In this document: positions 8,638-15,302 of the stretch, piece after piece | Numbering within the stretch: the first letter of the stretch is position 1 | Layout of the letters: the number at the start of each line of letters is the position of its first letter | NCBI GenBank assembly: GCA_934454655.1 | Contig: CAKSFK010000018.1 | Coordinates: forward strand, 1 to 41,741 | DNA: 41,741 nt | From: an uncultured Eubacteriales bacterium | Lineage (GTDB): Bacteria > Bacillota > Clostridia > Oscillospirales > Acutalibacteraceae | Reading direction: 5' to 3' | Position numbers and translations under genes: made by a program | Notes under the pieces: model-generated | The model's input: the letters and a program-made list of their open reading frames with translations, nothing else | The model's database searches: none | Told to the model about the DNA's origin: nothing

Positions 8638-9141
8638 ATGAAAAAAACAAATTACATTATAGAATTTATCGTAATTGGTATTGTGGGAACACTGTGGCAC
8701 TTTATTTATGAATGGACGGGGGACAACGCGTTTGTCGGGGCGATTTCACCCGTAAATGAAAGCACATGGGAGCATTTGAAACTGCTGTTTTTCCCATCGC
8801 TTATCTATACGGTAGCAGAGTGGCTTTGCATTAAGGCTCGCCGGGGCGGTTATCTTGCGGCATCCGCCGCGGGAATTTACGCCGGAATGGGCGCAATTGT
8901 GGTATTTTTCTACACCTACACCGGCATTTTGGGATTTGACGTAATGTTTCTGGACGTTATAAGCTTTTTCCTCGGCATTTTTGTTATGCTTTATGTAAAA
9001 CGGCTTATTATAAAGGGTGAAAAAATGCTTTCCAAATCCTGCGGCGTCACCGCCGCCGCGGTTTTGCTTATAACGGCGGCACTGTTTGTTATCTGGACGT
9101 TTATGCCGCCCGAGCTTGGAATTTTTGAATCGCCCGTTTAA
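8638..9141 (+). CDS. DUF6512-type integral membrane protein
   Basis: This 167-residue protein has about five hydrophobic segments: residues ~5-25, 50-65, 75-100, 105-120 and 135-155. The motif PVNESTWEHLKLLFFP between the first two segments is the feature I associate with DUF6512 membrane proteins of Clostridia, whose function is unknown. GAGGTGAT gives a well-placed ribosome site for the ATG at 8638. Nearby genes encode other small membrane proteins, which gives no firm clue to function. Confidence 0.8.
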   Translation: MKKTNYIIEFIVIGIVGTLWHFIYEWTGDNAFVGAISPVNESTWEHLKLLFFPSLIYTVAEWLCIKARRGGYLAASAAGIYAGMGAIVVFFYTYTGILGFDVMFLDVISFFLGIFVMLYVKRLIIKGEKMLSKSCGVTAAAVLLITAALFVIWTFMPPELGIFESPV

Positions 9142-9216
9142 AATAAAGCTTAGGGGTAATAATTATTATACAGTGTAAAATCGCTGTTCTAATAATAAAA
9201 AAACGGGGGTTTAAGA

Positions 9217-9396
9217 ATGCAGAACAGTTCAATGTCCTTTATAAAGGGGCTCAGCACCGGTATGATAGCCGGTGCGGCGGCACTTGCCGTAGGCAAGGTT
9301 ATGCTTAAGGACCATAAAAATGTCAGCCGCGGCTCAACCAAGGTTGTAAAGGCTGTGGGAGAGTTTGTTGACGGCGTGCAGACAATGTTTCGCTGA
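9217..9396 (+). CDS. Small 59-residue protein with Gly/Ala-rich hydrophobic segment
   Basis: The ORF starts at ATG 9217 after a GGGGG ribosome site and encodes 59 residues. Residues ~6-30 form a small-residue hydrophobic stretch (GMIAGAAALAVGKVML), followed by a basic linker and an amphipathic tail ending in VDGVQTMFR. The layout recalls YtxH-like small proteins, but I cannot assign it. Codon use matches neighbouring genes, and the ribosome site is good, which supports a real gene. No terminator lies between it and the following small membrane gene. Confidence 0.6.
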   Translation: MQNSSMSFIKGLSTGMIAGAAALAVGKVMLKDHKNVSRGSTKVVKAVGEFVDGVQTMFR

Positions 9397-9463
9397 CAGG
9401 TAATTTTTTCTCCCCGGGAAGAATATATTTAAATATAATACTTTCTCGGGGAGATACATAAAA

Positions 9464-9679
9464 ATGGATGAAAATAATATTAAAAAGGACGGCGCGGGGA
9501 TAGCGTCAATCATTATTACGGAAGCTGTTGTTACGGCAATAATAATTCTCACGGTTATAACGGTGAAATATTTTTTTTCGGGCTGTTATTCCGAAATAAA
9601 ACAGTGGTATACAAAGGAAATTTGCTCCGATACCGATGTTAACGAGGTTCTGTCCCTTTTTGAGGGTGCTTCAAAATGA
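9464..9679 (+). CDS. 71-residue single-pass membrane protein before the SpoIVFB-like protease
   Basis: One membrane helix spans residues ~14-39 (SIIITEAVVTAIIILTVITV), followed by a short hydrophilic tail rich in Tyr, Glu and Asp. A GGGGAG site precedes the ATG at 9464. Its stop overlaps the start of the M50 protease (ATGA at 9676), so the two are translationally coupled. In Bacilli a membrane partner, SpoIVFA, is encoded directly before SpoIVFB. This protein keeps the membrane helix but is far too short to hold the M23-type domain of SpoIVFA. A reduced SpoIVFA-like partner is an inference from position only. Confidence 0.65.
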   Translation: MDENNIKKDGAGIASIIITEAVVTAIIILTVITVKYFFSGCYSEIKQWYTKEICSDTDVNEVLSLFEGASK

Positions 9680-10269
9680 GGTTTAAGCTTTTCGGAACGG
9701 AATTTTACATATCGTTTCTTTTTTCACTTATCATAACCGTAATGATTGCGTTTGATAAAACCGGGTACGCAATACCGCTGCTTTTGTCGGTACTGGCACA
9801 CGAGGGCGGACACCTTGCCGCAATGTGGATAAGCGACTGCGCCCCGCGCCGCGTCAGACTTGTTCCCGCCGCTGTTGAGATAACGGTGCCTGTGGGAACG
9901 CCGTATAAGCGTGACCTTGCGGTTACGCTTTGCGGACCTGCCGTTAACATTCTGTTGTTTGTAACTATGTGGCTTAATTTTATGTTTTACAAAAACAGCC
10001 TTACGCTTGTATATGCGGCGGTAAATCTTGCGGTTGCGCTGTTTAATCTTTTGCCCGTTTCTGGGCTGGACGGCGGAAATGTGCTGTACATTATAATAAG
10101 CCGAAAACACGGCGCCGAAAAGGCGTGCTTAACCCTTAAAATATTAACGCTCACGGTCGCGGCAATATTGGTAACAGCGGGTGTTTTTCTTATTGTAAAG
10201 GGTAATTTTAACCCCTCGTTTTTTATAACCGCGCTGTATCTTACGGTTATGAGCATTGCAAAGTCATAA
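9676..10269 (+). CDS. M50 (site-2 protease-like) membrane metalloprotease, SpoIVFB-like
   Basis: Site-2 proteases cut membrane-buried substrates. The zinc motif HEGGH (H42, E43, H46) lies in a membrane helix, and the third zinc ligand is the aspartate of LLPVSGLDGG near residue 132. Four to five hydrophobic segments fill the 197 residues. The small size without PDZ or CBS domains fits the SpoIVFB group, which in Bacillus activates pro-sigma-K in the mother cell. Whether this organism sporulates cannot be read here; a substrate other than pro-sigma-K is possible. The start codon overlaps the stop of the small membrane protein before it. Confidence 0.85.
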   Translation: MRFKLFGTEFYISFLFSLIITVMIAFDKTGYAIPLLLSVLAHEGGHLAAMWISDCAPRRVRLVPAAVEITVPVGTPYKRDLAVTLCGPAVNILLFVTMWLNFMFYKNSLTLVYAAVNLAVALFNLLPVSGLDGGNVLYIIISRKHGAEKACLTLKILTLTVAAILVTAGVFLIVKGNFNPSFFITALYLTVMSIAKS

Positions 10270-10503
10270 CACATAATATTGTGGATTTATTTTGAAATAT
10301 TGAATAAATCCCCCACTTTTGGTGTAAAATAGCAGTGTACAAGCTTTGCCCCGCTCCACTTTAGGCAAATTTGTAGGATTGCACAAGTTATATGGTAAAA
10401 TATGGCAGATTACAGATGGTTACAAACGGTTACAAAGTTGTAACAATTTAAAAAAAGAAAAAATGTTTGTGCAATTTAACCTAAAAGTGCGTTTTTGGTT
10501 ACG
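10270..10503 (+). promoter_or_regulatory. Operator-like repeat region upstream of the YabE-like gene
   Basis: In this gene-free stretch [AG]TTACA occurs three times at exactly 10-base intervals (10409, 10419, 10429). The last copy is half of a perfect palindrome, GTTACAA-AG-TTGTAAC, at 10429-10444. On the other strand the unit reads TGTAA[CT]. A looser inverted pair, TTGCACAA (10379-10386) and TTGTGCAA (10467-10474), flanks the cluster. The position, 60-95 bases upstream of a consensus promoter, suggests binding of an activator. TGTAA units recall WalR boxes, which have 11-base rather than 10-base periodicity. Confidence 0.5.
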
Positions 10504-10532
10504 TTGACATTGTGAGCATCACGGCGTATAAT
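10504..10532 (+). promoter_or_regulatory. Perfect consensus sigma-A promoter for the YabE-like gene
   Basis: TTGACA at 10504-10509 and TATAAT at 10527-10532 are exactly 17 bases apart. The leader to the ATG at 10591 is about 50 bases and ends in AAAGGAG at 10577-10583. Confidence 0.88.
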
Positions 10533-10590
10533 AAGGCACAGCTTGAAAATCAGATGGGCTTGCAGCCCGGTCTGACAAAGGAGATATTCG

Positions 10591-11673
10591 ATGTTCGAAA
10601 AAATAAAGTACCGTTTTTCGCAAACGCTGTTTTCAAAACAGATGCGCGTAAAGTGCATTGCTGTTATGACGGCAGTAACAATTGCGGTAATTACGTTGCT
10701 TGACCTTTCGGTTAACACGGTTAAGGTGTTTGACGGAAGCAAAACCTACACCGTCCGCTCTCTTAACGCAAATGTTGCAAGTGTTGTTTCCGGGCTTAGT
10801 CTTAAATCGGGAAATTATAAAATAATCAGCACAAAGGTTAAAAACAGACTTACCACGGTTGAAATTGCATACACCTATCCCGTGTATGTAACAAACGGGG
10901 ACAAAACGGTTGAAATTCAGTTCACGTCCGGCACTGTTTACGACGCGCTTGTGTGCGCCGGGTTCAGTCCCGATGAAAGCGATTTTATTGAGCCTGCCGC
11001 CGATACCGTAATTACGGAAACGGTTTATATTGACTACGCCGACGTTGAGTACGTAAGCGGCAGTTATACAGAGGCAATACCCCACGCCGTTAACACGGTA
11101 TATTCTTCCGCATACAGCGTAGGCACCAAAACCGTTAACGCGGGAAGCGACGGCGTTAAAAAGATAAATTATACCGAGAAGCTTGTTAACGGTGTTTCAA
11201 CCGAAAAAAGCATTACAGGCGAGGAAATTCTTGCCGAGGCGGTTTCGGCAACCGAGATTATAGGAACCAAAAAGGTTGCCGCGGCAAAAAGCACGCTTTT
11301 AAGCTCCGCGGTAAAGAGCGTTTCAACGTTATCGCCGTCAGCCCCCATTGAGCTTGACGAAAACGGAAACCCGCTGCACTACAAATCAAAGCTTACCTCA
11401 AGGGCAACCGCGTACACATACACCGGGCATAACTGCGCAACGGGAGTAGCTCCTCAGCCGGGTTATATTGCGGTTAATCCCAAGGTTATACCGTACGGCA
11501 CGAAAATGTATATCAAAACAGCCGACGGCAAGTTTATATACGGCTATGCCGTTGCGGCTGACACGGGCGGTTTTGTGAAAAAGCATCCCACCGGAGTTGA
11601 CCTTTTTATGGCGACGAAGAGCGACTGTGTAAGCTTCGGCGTCAGAAATGTTGAAATATTTATTTTGGAGTAG
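10591..11673 (+). CDS. YabE-like secreted cell-wall protein (DUF348, G5-like, 3D domain)
   Basis: The 360-residue protein has a cytoplasmic basic start and one membrane or signal segment at ~22-42. A DUF348/YabE repeat follows at ~45-140, then a G5-like segment at ~185-240, and a C-terminal 3D domain from ~270 to 360. The 3D domain is named for three aspartates, of which those in ADTGGF and VDLFMA are visible. Such domains are found in lytic transglycosylases and resuscitation-promoting factors, so a peptidoglycan-remodelling role at the cell surface is likely. RATAYT and PYGTKMYI are typical 3D motifs. It has its own promoter and terminator. Confidence 0.88.
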   Translation: MFEKIKYRFSQTLFSKQMRVKCIAVMTAVTIAVITLLDLSVNTVKVFDGSKTYTVRSLNANVASVVSGLSLKSGNYKIISTKVKNRLTTVEIAYTYPVYVTNGDKTVEIQFTSGTVYDALVCAGFSPDESDFIEPAADTVITETVYIDYADVEYVSGSYTEAIPHAVNTVYSSAYSVGTKTVNAGSDGVKKINYTEKLVNGVSTEKSITGEEILAEAVSATEIIGTKKVAAAKSTLLSSAVKSVSTLSPSAPIELDENGNPLHYKSKLTSRATAYTYTGHNCATGVAPQPGYIAVNPKVIPYGTKMYIKTADGKFIYGYAVAADTGGFVKKHPTGVDLFMATKSDCVSFGVRNVEIFILE

Positions 11674-11705
11674 AACAAAATAGATTTTAAGGTTTATCGA
11701 CTGTG

Positions 11706-11733
11706 CCTCCCTCGTAATGAGGGAGGTTTTTTT
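11706..11733 (+). terminator. Terminator after the YabE-like gene
   Basis: CCTCCCTC (11706-11713) pairs with GAGGGAGG (11719-11726) around a five-base loop, followed by seven T residues. Confidence 0.93.
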
Positions 11734-11797
11734 GTAAATCTGTAAAACCGAACGGAAAATCAAATGAAACTTTTTTGAAATAATTATGCGAAAAAAC

Positions 11798-11829
11798 TTG
11801 CATATTTATGCTAAATGTGATAATATAAT
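11798..11829 (+). promoter_or_regulatory. Probable promoter of the glycine riboswitch transcript
   Basis: TTGCAT at 11798-11803 is followed by overlapping -10 candidates: TAATAT at 11821 with 17-base spacing, or TATAAT at 11824 with 20. Either gives a transcript starting just before the riboswitch. The exact -10 is uncertain. Confidence 0.55.
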
Positions 11830-11847
11830 CGATGAACAGAATAAAGG

Positions 11848-12026
11848 CTAAGTGAAGTATGCAGGAAATTACGGATTTTCCGTTCCCGAAGGAGTAACAC
11901 TCTCAGGTATTGCAATGCAATGAAACTGTGTACGGATAGCGCTCCGGAGAAATCCGAAATCGGATGCCGAAGGTGCAAGACCGGTCTCAAGCGGTCAATC
12001 TCTCAGGCAAAAGGACGGAAGCACAA
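11848..12026 (+). ncRNA. Tandem glycine riboswitch
   Basis: Two aptamers in series can be read by their conserved cores. The first has CCGAAGGAG near 11886 and CTCTCAGG near 11900. The second has GCCGAAGG at 11966 and TCTCAGGCAAAAGGAC from 12001, the strongly conserved core of this class. Glycine riboswitches commonly precede either gcvT operons or, as here, sodium:alanine/glycine symporter genes. A terminator-like hairpin lies between the second aptamer and the symporter, so glycine probably sets read-through. The outer boundaries are approximate. A 74-codon open frame inside the element is not a gene. Confidence 0.9.
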
Positions 12027-12089
12027 ACTTAAACTCACGCGGGTAATTCCGCGTTTTAAGCATTGTTATTACGGAGCTTTACGGTTATG

Positions 12090-12138
12090 GCAGAGTTTCG
12101 TGACGAACCATAATTCGTTGCGGGCTCTGTCTTTTTTT
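12090..12138 (+). terminator. Expression-platform terminator of the glycine riboswitch
   Basis: An imperfect long hairpin pairs GCAGAG...GACGAA (from 12090) with TTCGTT...CTCTGTC (ending 12131), followed by seven T residues. A smaller hairpin, ACGCGG/CCGCGT at 12037-12054 with TTT after it, lies between aptamer and terminator and may be part of the switching structure. Confidence 0.7.
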
Positions 12139-12171
12139 GTTTGAATTTTAATATTTGGGGAGAAATGTAAA

Positions 12172-13707
12172 ATGTGGGACGCGTTTATTGAAACCGTAAC
12201 AAATGTAAACGATTTTGTTAACGGCATTGTTTGGGGATGGCCAATGATCATTATGATCCTGGGTACAGGAATTCTGCTTACGGTAAGAACCCGTCTTTTG
12301 CAGGTGCGTAAATTCGGCGAGTCGATGAGCACCACCATTGTGCCGGCTGTGAAAGAAATGGGCAAAGGCAAGGACAAAAAAGGGGGCAAAAAATCAGTTT
12401 CTCAGTTTGAGGCCTTTTCCGCGGCAATTTCCGGCACGGTAGGAACGGGCAATATTATAGGTGTTACATCCGCCATTTTAACAGGAGGACCGGGAGCGGT
12501 TCTTTGGATGTGGATATCGGCGTTTTTCGGAATGGTTACAAATTACTCCGAAAATGTTTTGGGACTTTACTATCGCCGCCGCGAAAAGGACGGCAGTTTC
12601 AGCGGCGGAGCGTTTTATTACATAGCCTACGGCATAAAGCAAAAATGGCTCGGAGTTCTGGCGGCGGTGTTCTGTCTTTTGGCGGCTGTCGGAATGAGCG
12701 GAGTTCAGTGTAATAAAATTACAGGTTCGTTTGTGTCCGTAACGGGCGACGACAGCGTTTGGTTCAAGATAATGATAGGCACGGTTGTGGCACTGCTTGC
12801 CGCGGTGGTTATTATCGGCGGAATAAAGAGGATAGGCAGAATTGCCTCAATGCTGGTGCCGTTTATGTCGCTTTTGTTTATTGCAATGGCGCTTGTTATA
12901 ATCGGGAAGAACTATGCGGCAATACCCGAAACCTTCCGTCTTATTTTCTCAAGCGCGTTTTCATCAAAGGCTGTTGCTGGCGGCGTAGGCGGATTTGTGT
13001 TTTCGCAGATAATTAAAAAAGGTCTTGCAAGAGGTGTTTTCTCTAACGAGGCGGGACTCGGTTCATCCGTGATAGCGCACTCCGCGTCCGAAACCCGCGA
13101 ACCCGTGAAACAGGGACTGTGGGGAATATTTGAAGTGTTTTTCGATACGTTTGTAATATGCACACTCACGGCGCTTGTAGTGCTTACTTCAAACATAGGC
13201 AGCGGCGCGTACGACAGCGGCACATTTTTCGGCAGTACAGATGCCGCAGGCAATTTTGTCGGCGCTTCCGATACCGCGACGTCGCTCGGAGCATTTTCGG
13301 ACAATCTCGGAATGTTCGGCACTGTGGCGTTTTTAATAATTCTTCCGCTGTTTGCGTTTACAACCATACTTGCGTGGTCGTATTACGGGGAAAAGGCGGT
13401 TGACTTCTGCTTCCGCGGCTTAAAAGAAGAAAAACGCAAAATACCGACAATGATATTCAAAATAATTTATATTTTGCTAATTGCTACATCCTCGCTCATA
13501 GGCTCCGACCTTGTGTGGGCGCTTGACGATACCTTTAACGGTCTTATGGCTCTGCCTAACCTTATTGCGCTTGTGTTCCTGTCGGGTCAGGTTGCCGGCA
13601 TTACCAAAAATTATTTCGACCGCAAAAAAGGCGCCGGCGTTGAACCGATGCTTTCGGCATATCCCGAGCAGAACGCGGAATTTAAAGAATACATTGAAAA
13701 CCATTAG
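12172..13707 (+). CDS. Alanine/glycine:cation symporter (AGCS family)
   Basis: This 511-residue inner-membrane carrier imports alanine or glycine with sodium or protons. The family signature region SGTVGTGNIIGVTSAI is near residues 86-101 and FSNEAGLGSSVIAHSAS near 286-302, with about eleven hydrophobic segments. The ATG at 12172 follows GGGGAG. A glycine riboswitch and terminator in the leader imply that intracellular glycine controls it and that glycine is at least one substrate. Whether the switch activates or represses cannot be settled by eye. The gene ends at its own terminator and is monocistronic. Confidence 0.93.
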   Translation: MWDAFIETVTNVNDFVNGIVWGWPMIIMILGTGILLTVRTRLLQVRKFGESMSTTIVPAVKEMGKGKDKKGGKKSVSQFEAFSAAISGTVGTGNIIGVTSAILTGGPGAVLWMWISAFFGMVTNYSENVLGLYYRRREKDGSFSGGAFYYIAYGIKQKWLGVLAAVFCLLAAVGMSGVQCNKITGSFVSVTGDDSVWFKIMIGTVVALLAAVVIIGGIKRIGRIASMLVPFMSLLFIAMALVIIGKNYAAIPETFRLIFSSAFSSKAVAGGVGGFVFSQIIKKGLARGVFSNEAGLGSSVIAHSASETREPVKQGLWGIFEVFFDTFVICTLTALVVLTSNIGSGAYDSGTFFGSTDAAGNFVGASDTATSLGAFSDNLGMFGTVAFLIILPLFAFTTILAWSYYGEKAVDFCFRGLKEEKRKIPTMIFKIIYILLIATSSLIGSDLVWALDDTFNGLMALPNLIALVFLSGQVAGITKNYFDRKKGAGVEPMLSAYPEQNAEFKEYIENH

Positions 13708-13718
13708 GATTAAACCGT

Positions 13719-13752
13719 GGCTGTCCGTGTAAAATCGGACAGCCCTTATTTT
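13719..13752 (+). terminator. Terminator after the AGCS symporter
   Basis: GGCTGTCCG (13719-13727) pairs with CGGACAGCC (13736-13744), followed by CTTATTTT. Confidence 0.85.
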
Positions 13753-13803
13753 ATTAATATTGTGTTAACAATTGGAATGTAAAATAATGTCGGGTGATTT
13801 AAG

Positions 13804-14469
13804 TTGTTGGATATAAAGGACGTAGATGCCAAGCTGCTGCTTGACAATAAGGATCTTATTTTAAAACAGACGCAGCCGTTTGCCGAGCTTATGATGAGGT
13901 ACAGGTGCGCTATGCTTGAGGTTAAGACGAAGCTTGACGTGCTTAACAACCAACTTTCTCTTGACAGCGACCGAAACCCCTTTGAATCTATAAATTGCAG
14001 AATCAAGACCGTTTCCAGCATTGTTGAAAAGCTTAACCGCAAGGGCTGTGAAATTTCTGCCGAAAGCATTGAAAAAAACCTTAACGATGTTGCCGGAATA
14101 AGGGTCATATGTTCGTTCCCCGAGGATATTTACATTCTTGCGGACGAGCTTTGCTCGCAGGATGATATAAGGCTTATTCAAAAGAAGGATTACATAAAAA
14201 ATCCGAAACCCAACGGGTACAGAAGTCTGCACCTTATAGTGGAAATACCGATTTTCCTTATGACGGAGAAGAAGTATATGCGCGTTGAGGTTCAGTTCAG
14301 AACAATTGCAATGGATTTTTGGGCGAGCCTCGAGCATAAGCTTAAATACAAGAAGAATATTGAATGTAATACCGATGAAATATCGGAAGAACTGCGGTGC
14401 TGTGCCGAGGAGATAAGCAGGCTTGACCTTAAAATGCAGGAGATACACAAAAAAATTAAAACGTGCTGA
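13804..14469 (+). CDS. Small alarmone (p)ppGpp synthetase, RelA/SpoT domain
   Basis: At 221 residues this is a single-domain synthetase like YjbM or YwaC of Bacillus, lacking hydrolase and regulatory domains. It would transfer pyrophosphate from ATP to GDP or GTP. Visible motifs are R-x-K in NCRIKTVSSIVEKL (~64-77), DVAGIRVIC (~98-106), NPKPNGYRSLHLIVE (~135-149) and VEVQFRT-x-AMDFWASLEHKLKYK (~162-186). The translated frame begins with tandem TTG codons at 13804 and 13807; no ATG is suitable, and the only ribosome-like sequence is GGGTGAT. The start is therefore provisional. A terminator upstream and a promoter downstream make it an isolated unit. Confidence 0.9.
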   Translation: MLDIKDVDAKLLLDNKDLILKQTQPFAELMMRYRCAMLEVKTKLDVLNNQLSLDSDRNPFESINCRIKTVSSIVEKLNRKGCEISAESIEKNLNDVAGIRVICSFPEDIYILADELCSQDDIRLIQKKDYIKNPKPNGYRSLHLIVEIPIFLMTEKKYMRVEVQFRTIAMDFWASLEHKLKYKKNIECNTDEISEELRCCAEEISRLDLKMQEIHKKIKTC

Positions 14470-14500
14470 AAACACGGCGTATTTTATGCCGCGGCAGGAC

Positions 14501-14529
14501 TTGAAAGTTTTGTGAAAAAGCGGTATAAT
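14501..14529 (+). promoter_or_regulatory. Sigma-A promoter for tepA-ftsK
   Basis: TTGAAA at 14501-14506 and TATAAT at 14524-14529 are 17 bases apart. It lies in the gap between the alarmone synthetase and tepA. Confidence 0.8.
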
Positions 14530-14578
14530 ATGTATTGTTGCGCTTTTTTCTTCCATACTAGATAACGGAGGGAAAAAG

Positions 14579-15274
14579 ATGAGCAATAAAGACGATAATA
14601 AAAATAACGAGCGCAAGGAACAAATTGAGGAAATAAAAGAGCTTGGTTCTGTTACTTCGTATGACGGCAGGCACAGAATCTACTGCCTTACGGTGATCGG
14701 CGAGATTGAGGGACACAGCGTTCTGCCCGAGCAGAGCAAGACCACAAAATACGAACACGTTATTCCGCAGCTTGTGGCAATTGAGGAGAGCCGTGAAATT
14801 GACGGGCTGCTTGTTGTGCTTAACACCGTCGGCGGAGATGTTGAGGCGGGGCTCGCAATTGCTGAACTTATATCCGGAATGAAAAAACCGGTGGTTTCCT
14901 TTGTGCTGGGCGGAGGACACTCAATAGGCGTTCCGCTGGCTGTTGCGGCAAAGCGGTCGTACATTGCGCCTTCCGCAACTATGACGGTGCATCCCGTGCG
15001 GACAACCGGACTTATTATAGGCGTTCCGCAGACGATGAACCACTTTGCGCGTATGCAGGGAAGAATTACGGATTTTGTTGTACGTAATTCCAACATTACC
15101 GCGGAAAGATTTACCGAGCTTTTAATGAACACGGGCGAAATGGTGACCGATGTGGGCTCGATTCTTTCGGGCGACAGGGCGGTAGCAGAGGGAATTATTG
15201 ACGAAGTGGGAACTCTTAATACCGTTATGGACGGTCTTTACAGGCTGATAGAAGAAAACAAAAAAGGGACTTAG
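14579..15274 (+). CDS. tepA: ClpP-like serine protease, TepA family
   Basis: The 231-residue protein has the ClpP/crotonase fold signature. The probable nucleophile is the serine in GGGHSIGVPLA near residue 121, and the histidine is in MTVHPV near residue 139. LVVLNTVGGDVEAGLAIAELI corresponds to the strand and oxyanion region of ClpP. In Bacillus subtilis, tepA lies just before spoIIIE, and here FtsK/SpoIIIE follows 28 bases later, which supports the assignment. TepA has been linked to protein export and spore biology; its substrate is not known to me. GGAGG at 14568 fixes the ATG at 14579. Confidence 0.82.
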   Translation: MSNKDDNKNNERKEQIEEIKELGSVTSYDGRHRIYCLTVIGEIEGHSVLPEQSKTTKYEHVIPQLVAIEESREIDGLLVVLNTVGGDVEAGLAIAELISGMKKPVVSFVLGGGHSIGVPLAVAAKRSYIAPSATMTVHPVRTTGLIIGVPQTMNHFARMQGRITDFVVRNSNITAERFTELLMNTGEMVTDVGSILSGDRAVAEGIIDEVGTLNTVMDGLYRLIEENKKGT

Positions 15275-15302
15275 CAAGGTCCCGTTTACATAGGAGTTGA
15301 AT

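Noticed and set aside
8478..10357. 12-base inverted match GGAGCGGGGCAA (near 8478) and TTGCCCCGCTCC (near 10346)
   Set aside because: In a window this long several 12-base matches are expected by chance, and the flanks show no similarity.
11920..12144. 74-codon forward ORF
   Set aside because: It lies inside the glycine riboswitch and its terminator, has no ribosome site, and its sequence is explained by conserved aptamer elements.
13861..14616. 251-codon reverse ORF opposite the alarmone synthetase, and similar long reverse ORFs such as 32139-32861
   Set aside because: They are reverse-frame shadows of genes with clear family motifs; the implied proteins have no recognisable features.
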